Positions 1 through 5,229 are shown, counted from the stretch's first letter. The stretch is DNA of 5,236 bases from Symbiobacteriaceae bacterium (GCA_009783675.1 WRDA01000118.1:1-5236), one strand, 5' to 3'. Notes: generated by a model not told the origin, from the letters alone. Made by a program: numbers and translations.

Positions 1-393
1 AGAGATCTCCAGAGCAGCCTGATGCTCAGGGTTAATGATAAGATCCAGGCCAAGATCATGGCGAAAACGGTTGAGATCGCTGGCATACTCAGGGTCACGA
101 ACCCTGCCGATGGCATACTTCACCCCAAGTTTCCTGGCAGTGAGGCAACAGAGGATGTTGGTCTCGTCGCTGCCAGTGACCGAAATGATCAGGTCTGCCT
201 CGTGAACCGAAGCTTCCCTGAGCGTCCTGGCGCTGAGGCCATTGCCTTTGATGACCATCACATCCAGGGTCTCGACGACTTTGTCGAAAGCGTCGCTGTG
301 CTTATCGATGATGACGATATCGTTGCCTTCCTGAGAGAGATAGCGGGCGATTGTGACTCCCACCTGACCACATCCGACGATAATGATACGCAT
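1..393 (-). CDS. trkA: TrkA family potassium uptake regulator, N-terminal part (cut by window edge)
   Basis: TrkA is the cytoplasmic regulatory subunit of Trk/Ktr-type K+ uptake systems; it binds NAD(H) or adenine nucleotides through RCK domains and gates the membrane subunit TrkH/TrkG. The 131 visible residues are the first RCK_N Rossmann domain. They begin MRIIIVGCGQVG, with the GxGxxG nucleotide loop at residues 7-12 and the acidic residue ending strand 2 at D30 (IVIID). TGSDETN at 73-79 and RVRDPEY at 97-103 are typical TrkA landmarks, and NPE at 121-123 marks the domain end. Full-length TrkA is about 450 residues, so roughly 320 (TrkA_C and the second RCK copy) lie outside the window. 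The ATG lies 5 bp after the DUF951 stop, and the GGAG near the end of that gene probably serves as ribosome site, suggesting coupled translation. TrkH would be expected nearby but is not visible. A single-RCK KtrA/KtrC-type protein of about 220 residues is the main alternative. Confidence 0.93.
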   Translation of the reverse strand, partial: MRIIIVGCGQVGVTIARYLSQEGNDIVIIDKHSDAFDKVVETLDVMVIKGNGLSARTLREASVHEADLIISVTGSDETNILCCLTARKLGVKYAIGRVRDPEYASDLNRFRHDLGLDLIINPEHQAALEIS

Positions 394-398
394 CTCGC

Positions 399-632
399 TC
401 AATGCTCCATAATATCAAACTTCGGACGCTGCGCAGCCGTCAGTTCCAGGTCACCTCGGCTGATGACAGACTTAACCTGCTTTTCGAAACGTTGTCTTGG
501 CAGCATCACCGAGTGAGTGCATTGTAAACAACGGATGCGAAAATCAAGACCCACACGGGTGACCTCCCAAAGATCTCCGCCGCAGGGATGAGTCTTGCGC
601 AGTCTGACCACATCACCGATATAATACTCCAA
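399..632 (-). CDS. DUF951 family small protein
   Basis: This 77-residue protein of unknown function matches the DUF951 family, a small conserved protein of Bacillota. The family signature is present: a DVVRLRKTHPCGG stretch (HPCG at 15-18), WEVTRVGLDFRIRC at 22-35, CxxC at C35-C38, and VMLPRQRFEK at 42-51. Cys17, Cys35 and Cys38 with His15 look like a possible metal site or compact beta-barrel, but that is inference. Residues 56-77 extend slightly beyond the usual core. Start: the frame opens with TTG, not ATG. It is supported by AGGGAG nine bases upstream and by the family N-terminus beginning only a few residues in. The gene starts 5 bp after the DUF3343 stop and ends 5 bp before trkA, so it sits inside an operon. 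No catalytic motif is visible. Confidence 0.9.
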   Translation of the reverse strand: MEYYIGDVVRLRKTHPCGGDLWEVTRVGLDFRIRCLQCTHSVMLPRQRFEKQVKSVISRGDLELTAAQRPKFDIMEH

Positions 633-637
633 AGTTA

Positions 638-892
638 TTATCTCCCTGTATACTCCACTATCATGCTATATTCCAGTCCTGCCTCTGTCAACAAAGGCAA
701 CCAGCATTCCCGTTCCGACTCAGAGAGGCAGAGGGAGAGGCCACAAGCGACATTGAGATGACGCGGCGTAGGGATCAGTTCCACTGCGATCCGAGCTTCC
801 CGCAGGATCTTTTCGGCACGCAGGGCCTGATGAGTACTGGCGAAAGTTACCAGCCGATCTCCCAGGGGTCGGGAGATCACTGGGGCAGCCAT
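638..892 (-). CDS. DUF3343 family small protein (putative Se/S carrier-like)
   Basis: An 84-residue protein of the DUF3343 family, which Pfam describes as a putative selenium/sulfur carrier-like protein; the biochemical role is unproven. Visible signature: LVTFASTHQALRAEK at 14-28, LIPTPR at 39-44, and a Cys-Gly pair at C50-G51 in the position of the conserved CG motif of this family. C55 and C63 are additional cysteines. Start choice: the frame stays open to 1132, but the upstream 80 codons lie inside cvpA and resemble nothing. The ATG at 892 puts the family motif at the expected distance from the N-terminus. A GTG at 901 is an alternative; ribosome-site signals are weak for both (GGA upstream), consistent with coupling to cvpA. 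The gene overlaps the 3' end of cvpA by 16 bp (877-892), and its own end carries the ribosome site of the DUF951 gene. Confidence 0.87.
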   Translation of the reverse strand: MAAPVISRPLGDRLVTFASTHQALRAEKILREARIAVELIPTPRHLNVACGLSLCLSESERECWLPLLTEAGLEYSMIVEYTGR

Positions 893-1629
893 CTCTGCCA
901 CAGATCCAGACTCTGGCCAACGATCAGATAAAAGATAGTCAGGAAAGGATTTGCCAGCATACTGCTCTGCAGCATTGTAGCCAGACTGCTCTCGGGCATC
1001 CAGGCTTGCAGCGGTGATAGGAGCGCCAGGATAACAGAGACCAGGAGTGCCGATTTGATCAGTCCGAAGACAAGCCCTGCGATGGAATCCAGGGGAGACT
1101 TGGCGATGCGCAGGATATCCTTGAGCAGCCAATAGATTACAGCGGCTGCCAGGCTGAAAACAGCCAGATTAACGCAGAAAATCAGGGCACTGAGGATCAA
1201 GTTTGCCAGAGGTGTGGCATAAAGATCAGCCAGACTATCCCCTACACTGCCGATGACATTGCCGGGTAGATTCGTCAGCTGTCCTTCGAGATACTGCAGA
1301 GTCGCCGCCGGCAGAGGAAGTCTTTGCAACTGGCTCAGGAAATCGGCCCCAGGAAGAACCCCTTCCACCGCTCCTGGCAGACTGGCTGACAGAAACCCGC
1401 TGATCCCGGCGGCGATCTTCTCCCTGAAGAAGGTCTGCACGCCGAACTGCTGCTCCAGCATCGCTGCGATCTGCTCGTTATAGACCATACCACAAACGAT
1501 AGCTGCAATGAAGGCAATCAGATTGATCAGGCCATGAATCAATCCGCGCCGATAACCGGCGACCACTCCCCAGAGAATAAGGAGGACGATCCCCACATCG
1601 ACAAGGTTAAGAGAGGTCAAAAAGTCCAA
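877..1629 (-). CDS. cvpA: CvpA family membrane protein
   Basis: A 250-residue integral membrane protein of the CvpA (colicin V production) family, whose molecular role in Bacillota is not established. The N-terminus has the family pattern: LVDVGIVLLILWGVVAGYRRG at 9-29 (acidic residue entering helix 1, then a Y-R-R-G turn), then helix 2 at about 33-50. A soluble stretch rich in leucine, proline and glycine (about 51-137) follows, then hydrophobic segments at about 141-168, 184-206 and 226-240. SPLDSIAGLVFGLIKSALL at 178-196 is the second conserved CvpA block. Length is in the upper part of the family range because of the 51-137 loop. The start is TTG at 1629, with GGAG eight bases upstream and an in-frame TAG two codons before it, so no earlier start is possible. 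It is the first gene of the minus-strand operon and overlaps the DUF3343 gene by 16 bp. Confidence 0.9.
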   Translation of the reverse strand: MDFLTSLNLVDVGIVLLILWGVVAGYRRGLIHGLINLIAFIAAIVCGMVYNEQIAAMLEQQFGVQTFFREKIAAGISGFLSASLPGAVEGVLPGADFLSQLQRLPLPAATLQYLEGQLTNLPGNVIGSVGDSLADLYATPLANLILSALIFCVNLAVFSLAAAVIYWLLKDILRIAKSPLDSIAGLVFGLIKSALLVSVILALLSPLQAWMPESSLATMLQSSMLANPFLTIFYLIVGQSLDLWQRWLPQ

Positions 1630-1658
1630 TTTCTACACTCCATTCACTACTGCGCCTC

Positions 1659-1672
1659 AGCGCGAAAGCGCT
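1659..1672. repeat. Small GAAA-loop hairpin in the cvpA leader
   Basis: AGCGC at 1659-1663 pairs with GCGCT at 1668-1672 around GAAA as read on the plus strand (TTTC on the minus strand). It lies 30-43 bp upstream of the cvpA start. The GNRA-type loop forms only in plus-strand RNA, whereas cvpA mRNA would carry the TTTC loop, so a role in cvpA expression is uncertain. There is no T-run, so it is not an intrinsic terminator. Confidence 0.4.
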
Positions 1673-1687
1673 CCGCCAAAACCTTCC

Positions 1688-1712
1688 ATTATCAGGACAT
1701 GCGCCTGATAAT
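1688..1712. repeat. Perfect 9 bp inverted repeat, 7 bp spacer
   Basis: ATTATCAGG at 1688-1696 and CCTGATAAT at 1704-1712 are exact reverse complements separated by ACATGCG. The right arm is the beginning of repeat copy A (ACATGCGCCTGA), while the left arm lies outside the repeat. The corresponding place in front of copy B does not form this inverted repeat. It could be an operator for a dimeric regulator or a stem in the transcript upstream of cvpA. It is not followed by a T-run on either strand. Confidence 0.55.
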
Positions 1713-1758
1713 GGGCATGCTCCGGGGGGTACTCAGGGGGGCACGGGTGCCCCCTTGA
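1697..1758. repeat. Imperfect repeat copy A, ending in a GC-rich hairpin
   Basis: A 62 bp unit that begins ACATGCGCCTGA, continues through a G6 run at 1724-1729, and ends in a hairpin. The hairpin arms are 1733-1744 (TCAGGGGGGCAC) and 1747-1758 (GTGCCCCCTTGA) around a central GG, giving 12 pairs with one G-T. Copy B starts 69 bp further on. The layout resembles REP-type extragenic palindromes: short, GC-rich, intergenic and next to a stop codon. A trailing T-run is missing, which argues against an intrinsic terminator. Confidence 0.75.
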
Positions 1759-1765
1759 TTGATTG

Positions 1766-1827
1766 ACATGCGCCTGACAACGGGCTTATATATCCGGGGG
1801 TCCTCAGGGGGTATGGATACCCCCTGA
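1766..1827. repeat. Imperfect repeat copy B, ending in a GC-rich hairpin beside the propeller gene stop
   Basis: A second 62 bp unit, starting with the same ACATGCGCCTGA and sharing GGGC, CCGGGGG and CTCAGGGGG blocks with copy A. Its hairpin has arms 1804-1814 (TCAGGGGGTAT) and 1817-1827 (ATACCCCCTGA), 11 perfect pairs around GG. The bases next to the loop are TAT/ATA here and CAC/GTG in copy A, so the pairing is kept while the sequence differs. In minus-strand mRNA the hairpin begins two bases after the TAG of the propeller gene. There it could stabilise the 3' end or attenuate read-through; the downstream sequence GGACCCCCGG is not a T-tract. Confidence 0.75.
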
Positions 1828-1829
1828 CA

Positions 1830-3263
1830 CTACTGCGGCGGCGCCTTCCAGATACTCATGCGATCCTTAACATCCAGGAGCCCCAGGATTTCACCTGAAG
1901 GAGCCAGGGAGATCTGCCTGATAGCGGCACCAAGATCCCGTTCCTCGATACTCCACTCCGCCGTAGCCTGCATAGAAAATACCTTCAGCCACTGAGGAGC
2001 CGTTACATATATCATGGGCGGGCTGCCTGAGATATCCAGCGCAATGAGGGTTTCCCTCAGCTGGTAGGTCCAGCGGCGTTCCAAGGTCTCCGGCTGCGAA
2101 TCTTCGCCAGGGACAATTACATAAACCTGAACCTCGCTGCGATTGCCTTCCGGCATGAACCCCTGCTCCACCGTCATGGCGCAAGCCAGGATCTGCCCTG
2201 TATCGTCCAGAGCGATCAGCTGCAGCTCGTTCTTTACTTCCAGAGTAAGGTTAGGGGTATCACCTTCTCTGAGGAGAATGATATTCTTCTCCCCCCCGAC
2301 AGCAGCCATCGTCCCGTTGGCATTAAGAGTCAGTAGCCGGGGGGCAGAGTCTCCAAGCAAGCCGACAGAGACCAGATTACCGTTTTGATCGAGGAGATAG
2401 CCATACCCCTGGGGAACCATTGTGACCAGGCTGAGCACAGTCAGGGCGACGCCGCGCCCCTGCCTGCTGACGGCAGCATCCAGGAGCATGGCATTGGAGA
2501 CGCTGTATTGCCACATCTCGTGCCCTCCCGGTGAAAAGAGGATCAACCTCTGCTGCAGAGCGCCCTCCAACAGGAGAACCAGACAGTAGCCATCTTCGGA
2601 ACACCAGGCGGTGTCAGGCCAGAAGTCGAACTGCTTCTGCCAAAGCTGTTCACCATTGCTGCTAAACTTCTGCAAAGTCTTGTTACCCCGATGCAACCAC
2701 AGCGAAGAACGGGCATCGCACCAGAGATAGACCGTATAATCCTTATACAAGACGCTGTCCGACTTGGAGACATCGCCATTTGCATCGATACGCAGGGTAT
2801 TGCCGGTGGTCTGGCTTAGCTGCATGGCTAAGAGAGAGCGGTCGTCCCCCACGGAGACGATGTGGTCGGGCCCGTATTGCTGTTGCTCATTCCCCCAAAG
2901 CATCAGAGCACTGCGTACAGCCTGAGGCGGCCTGCCGAAGAGGAGATCCCAGGGTGCCTGAGCAGTCGCCATGGTGACCACCATACAGACGGTGAGCAGG
3001 GCGAAGCTGGCCCAAACCAAAGAATTACGCAGCAGCAAAATGGCATGACCAAAGAAACGCGCTACCGAAGCCAGAGAGATCTTCTGAGTGACATTGATGC
3101 GATCAGGAGGAGTAACTCTCTCTAAGTTGAGGCGAGGTAGCCTGATCTTAGACCACCAATTGCTGCTCTTACTGGAAAGTTTAGCCGTGGTCAGATACTC
3201 CGTCTGTTCGATCTTTTGGGGACCTTTGCGTCTGCCACGACGAAAATAGAAACGCTTAGCCAT
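1830..3263 (-). CDS. Membrane-anchored protein with predicted beta-propeller outer domain, family not recognised
   Basis: I do not recognise a named family for this 477-residue protein. The first 80 residues are strongly basic (MAKRFYFRRGRRKG at the start), then a single hydrophobic segment runs from about 82 to 101. By the positive-inside rule the N-terminus is cytoplasmic and residues 105-477 are outside. The outer part has repeated strand-turn units of the WD40/PQQ-like kind, with turns such as DANGD (160-164), SSNGEQLW (201-208), SPGGHEMW (244-251), DQNGN (292-296), NANGT (314-318), DDTGQ (353-357) and APSGE (454-458), ending in a MSIWK strand. About six or seven blades fit, suggesting a protein-binding scaffold rather than an enzyme; no catalytic motif is visible. 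The ATG has AGAGG five bases upstream. It is divergent from tcdA and separated from the cvpA operon by the repeat gap. WD40-like or PQQ-like folds cannot be told apart by eye. Confidence 0.85.
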   Translation of the reverse strand: MAKRFYFRRGRRKGPQKIEQTEYLTTAKLSSKSSNWWSKIRLPRLNLERVTPPDRINVTQKISLASVARFFGHAILLLRNSLVWASFALLTVCMVVTMATAQAPWDLLFGRPPQAVRSALMLWGNEQQQYGPDHIVSVGDDRSLLAMQLSQTTGNTLRIDANGDVSKSDSVLYKDYTVYLWCDARSSLWLHRGNKTLQKFSSNGEQLWQKQFDFWPDTAWCSEDGYCLVLLLEGALQQRLILFSPGGHEMWQYSVSNAMLLDAAVSRQGRGVALTVLSLVTMVPQGYGYLLDQNGNLVSVGLLGDSAPRLLTLNANGTMAAVGGEKNIILLREGDTPNLTLEVKNELQLIALDDTGQILACAMTVEQGFMPEGNRSEVQVYVIVPGEDSQPETLERRWTYQLRETLIALDISGSPPMIYVTAPQWLKVFSMQATAEWSIEERDLGAAIRQISLAPSGEILGLLDVKDRMSIWKAPPQ

Positions 3264-3331
3264 GAGAACCTCTTTTCTTAGGCTGCAGGATTTGCTAAAA
3301 TATATCTAATACCAAACTGGAGGGTTTATTA
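3264..3331. promoter_or_regulatory. Divergent promoter region between the propeller gene and tcdA
   Basis: This 68 bp spacer is the only place from which both genes can start. Toward tcdA, TTTGCTAAAAT contains an extended -10 (TG at 3293-3294, TAAAAT at 3296-3301) with only a poor -35 (T-rich, about 3273-3279). The leader would be about 24 nt and contains the strong ribosome site GGAGGG at 3319-3324. Toward the propeller gene, TATATT (minus strand, 3304-3299) is a possible -10 without a clear -35. The two -10 elements overlap, so the promoters may compete for polymerase. A CTGCAG palindrome (3282-3287) is too short to call an operator. Confidence 0.4.
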
Positions 3332-4045
3332 ATGACAGATAACCTCTCACCGGGAGATGAAACTACTCACGAGCGCAGTATACGTATCCTCGGGGCCGCT
3401 GCGCTGGAAACCCTGGCTGCCAGTCATGTCCTGGTCGCCGGATTAGGGGGTGTCGGATCGTATGCTGTGGAAGCTCTGGCGCGCTCCGGCGTGGGAACAC
3501 TCAGCCTCGTTGATTACGACTATGTCACACCCTCCAACCTCAACCGACAACTTTATGCTTTACAAAGTACCCTTGGTTGCTTAAAGACCGCTGTGGCAAC
3601 CCGACGTATCGCCGATATCAACCCAGGATGTAACGTGCTAAGCTTCGAACTGCGTATCACCTCAGATAATGTCAGCGAACTGCTGAGCCAAAAACCCGAC
3701 TGGGTCCTGGATGCCATCGACGATCTTCCTGCTAAAGCCGCACTTCTGGCTACTGCTCACCGCATGGGGATCCCGTCTCTGGCCGTGCTGGGCACCGGGA
3801 ATCGCAGCGACCCTCTGGCTAACTATACCCTGGCTGACATCAGCGCGACCCATACCTGTCCGCTGGCTCGCGCTCTGCGTCAAAGACTGCGTGCCCTTGG
3901 CGTCGAGAGCGGTATCCGGACGATCTTCTCTCCTCTGCCACCTCAGCAGCAGGGAACCCTGGGCAGTACCAGCTATCTCCCTGGTCAGGCAGGCTTAATC
4001 GCCGCCGGAGTAATCATCAAGGCGTTGACTGCCAGCGAAGCGTGA
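3332..4045 (+). CDS. tcdA: tRNA threonylcarbamoyladenosine dehydratase (TcdA/YrvM type E1-like enzyme)
   Basis: TcdA uses ATP to adenylate the carboxylate of t6A at position 37 of ANN-decoding tRNAs and closes it to cyclic ct6A. This 237-residue cytoplasmic protein has the ThiF/E1 Rossmann fold: GLGGVGSYAVEALARSGVG at 37-55, DYDYV at 61-65, SNLNRQ at 68-73, K85 in TLGCLKT, and VLDAIDD at 125-131. The TcdA subgroup is indicated by TGNRSDP (155-161), DISATHTCPLAR (169-180) and a C-terminal SYLPGQAGLIAAGVIIKAL block. The CxxC zinc pairs of MoeB/ThiF are absent. Oddities: HTCPLAR where relatives usually have HTDP, and a length about 15-30 residues below YrvM and E. coli TcdA, lost between FSPLPP and GSTSYLP. 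The ATG is preceded by GGAGGG at good spacing. It is the only plus-strand gene here, divergent from the propeller gene and ending 6 bp from the DUF4446 stop. A generic HesA/MoeB/ThiF protein is less likely. Confidence 0.88.
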   Translation: MTDNLSPGDETTHERSIRILGAAALETLAASHVLVAGLGGVGSYAVEALARSGVGTLSLVDYDYVTPSNLNRQLYALQSTLGCLKTAVATRRIADINPGCNVLSFELRITSDNVSELLSQKPDWVLDAIDDLPAKAALLATAHRMGIPSLAVLGTGNRSDPLANYTLADISATHTCPLARALRQRLRALGVESGIRTIFSPLPPQQQGTLGSTSYLPGQAGLIAAGVIIKALTASEA

Positions 4046-4051
4046 GTATGC

Positions 4052-5188
4052 TTACTTCCTTTCTGGATCTGTAGCTCCGCTTCCTTCCTGAGGAGGTTCC
4101 GTTACGCTGTTGCTCTCTTCATTATCACTGAGAGTGGTATCTGCAGAAGATCTGTCTGCCGTAGACAGTTCCTCCTCACTGACTAAAGCGATCCCGGTTC
4201 GCATCCAGGGTGGTGGCAGGTCCTCTCCTGCAGGCCAGCCTTCTTCAACCTCAGTCTCTTCCGGCATGGCTTCCTCTGAAACCTCGCTATTAACTGGATC
4301 TTCAATTGTAAAGAGAGCCGCAAGTTCGGGGAGAGGTTGCAGCTGAACCGAGGTGGGCGGTTCTACCATTAATGAGGTTCTCGGGGATATAAACGGTTCT
4401 GCCACTAGCGTGGTTGCCGGGGGTAAAGGCGGTTCTTCCTCGCTGATAATTCTGGTGTACTCTCCCCATCCCTCACGTGGCTCGGGCGGTGTGCTCTGGG
4501 GTGCAGAAACAGCAGGAGCAGATATGCTGTTGCTATCCTGGCTGAAGTTTCGCATTTCCTCCGCTCGCCCCAGGAGATAAGCTCTCTCCTGAAGGGTTAC
4601 TTCCGGAGTGGTCACTCTCCCTGGCGTTGCCGGGGTTTTGGGTCTCCCCACCGGAGAGCGCGCTCCCTGCAGAGCCTGGAAGATAGCCTGTTGCTCTTCG
4701 GGCAGGAGAGGATAGTTGGAAGCGCCATGGACCACTTTCTTGGCATAAGTCCTTGCCTCGGCCCGCCCATGGAGAGTGGTCAAAACCACTCCGTCGCCCA
4801 GGGTGTTCAACAAGGCCAAAGAATAACTCTGATCGCCGGCGACATCGGGAAAAGCGTTATAACGCACCAGACCCACCTGCTGGACGACTTCCTGCAGATG
4901 AGTGCTCTGAGATTGCAATTTCTGATCCTGCAAGGAGTTATGCTTCTCGGCTACTGTAAGGCGCTCATCCAGCTGTTCGCTGAGCTCCAGCAGCTTAGCC
5001 AGCTGAGCGATGGTGTCACCGCTGGCGAAGCTCTCTGAGATCAACCTGTAAGTCCGCAGACCACTGAAGAGACGCCATAAGGCGAAAGCCAGCGTCAACA
5101 AGGAAAGTAGAACGAAGATACCACAAGCAAAAACCACAGGGACCAAGCGCTCGAAATTATCCCTGACGAACTCTAAAAGACTGTTCAT
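4052..5188 (-). CDS. DUF4446 family membrane protein with long acidic proline-rich tail
   Basis: This protein of unknown function has three parts. A single membrane helix (about 15-41, VPVVFACGIFVLLSLLTLAF and following) is followed by a probable coiled coil rich in L, Q, E and K (about 60-105). Next comes the DUF4446 core at about 106-173: VGLVRYNAFPDVAGDQSYSLALLN, then GDGVVLTTLHGRAEARTYAK, then YPLLPEEQQAI. The core fixes the family. Most members are about 150-180 residues; this one continues to 378 with a low-complexity tail rich in P, E, S and T (from about 175), likely disordered and probably cytoplasmic. The tail includes a 12-codon near-duplication. The ATG at 5188 has a GGGGG purine run nine bases upstream, a moderate ribosome site. 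In other Bacillota DUF4446 genes often sit near parAB and the origin, but no such neighbour is visible here. Its stop faces tcdA with 6 bp between. Confidence 0.88.
   Translation of the reverse strand: MNSLLEFVRDNFERLVPVVFACGIFVLLSLLTLAFALWRLFSGLRTYRLISESFASGDTIAQLAKLLELSEQLDERLTVAEKHNSLQDQKLQSQSTHLQEVVQQVGLVRYNAFPDVAGDQSYSLALLNTLGDGVVLTTLHGRAEARTYAKKVVHGASNYPLLPEEQQAIFQALQGARSPVGRPKTPATPGRVTTPEVTLQERAYLLGRAEEMRNFSQDSNSISAPAVSAPQSTPPEPREGWGEYTRIISEEEPPLPPATTLVAEPFISPRTSLMVEPPTSVQLQPLPELAALFTIEDPVNSEVSEEAMPEETEVEEGWPAGEDLPPPWMRTGIALVSEEELSTADRSSADTTLSDNEESNSVTEPPQEGSGATDPERK
4358..4415. repeat. Short tandem near-duplication inside the DUF4446 tail
   Basis: Two 22 bp copies, 4358-4379 and 4394-4415, share 17 of 22 bases at a period of 36 bp, which is 12 codons and keeps the reading frame. 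In the protein they correspond to TTLVAEPFISPR and TSLMVEPPTSVQ, about residues 259-282. This fits growth of a disordered tail by in-frame duplication, although two copies alone are weak evidence. Confidence 0.5.
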
Positions 5189-5214
5189 AATTGTGAGCCC
5201 CCAACCTTATTACA

Positions 5215-5229
5215 CCTGCACAGTGCAGG
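5215..5229. promoter_or_regulatory. 15 bp palindrome upstream of the DUF4446 gene
   Basis: CCTGCAC (5215-5221) and GTGCAGG (5223-5229) are perfect inverted arms around a single A, 27 bp upstream of the DUF4446 ATG. The odd-length, near-gapless symmetry suits a dimeric DNA-binding protein better than an RNA hairpin, since the loop is too small for full pairing. On the plus strand it is followed by ATTTT, a poor T-tract. It could instead be the end of a terminator of a gene beyond the window. It does not match the ParB site parS. Confidence 0.35.

Larger units (their letters stand above)
1630..1829. other. 200 bp non-coding gap filled with structured repeats
   Basis: This gap lies downstream of the propeller gene and upstream of the cvpA operon, both read on the minus strand. 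It contains two imperfect 62 bp repeat copies with terminal hairpins, a 9 bp inverted repeat and a small GAAA-loop hairpin, each listed separately. I do not see a convincing pair of -35/-10 boxes for cvpA. The cvpA ribosome site (GGAG, around 1638-1641) is at the left end. No protein with recognisable features is encoded here on either strand. Confidence 0.75.

Noticed and set aside
22..516. 164-codon open frame on the plus strand
   Set aside because: It is antisense to trkA and the DUF951 gene, both of which have clear family motifs and ribosome sites. Its translation shows no recognisable domain.
893..1132. Longer version of the DUF3343 protein starting at 1132
   Set aside because: The extra 80 codons lie wholly within cvpA, have no family similarity and no good ribosome site. 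The family begins just after the ATG at 892.
1253..1483. Open frames on both strands inside cvpA (also around 1335-1517 and 1534-1758)
   Set aside because: They are out-of-frame shadows of cvpA or run into the repeat region, with Cys/Arg/Ser-rich translations and no ribosome site.
1733..1827. Intrinsic transcription terminators
   Set aside because: Both stems are strong, but neither is followed by a T-tract on either strand, so a standard rho-independent terminator is not supported.
1688..1829. CRISPR-like array
   Set aside because: There are only two imperfect copies, the unit is 62 bp with a 7 bp gap, and no cas genes are present. Spacers of normal length are lacking.
1891..3125. Several 65-97 codon frames overlapping the propeller gene
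   Set aside because: All lie within a single intact 477-codon frame with consistent propeller-like periodicity. None has independent support.
4691..5038. 115-codon plus-strand frame opposite the DUF4446 gene
   Set aside because: It is antisense to the conserved DUF4446 core and coiled coil, so the openness is explained by the constraint on the other strand.
5215..5229. ParB binding site parS
   Set aside because: DUF4446 genes often lie near parB, but the palindrome CCTGCAC-A-GTGCAGG does not resemble the parS consensus (TGTTTCACGTGAAACA).
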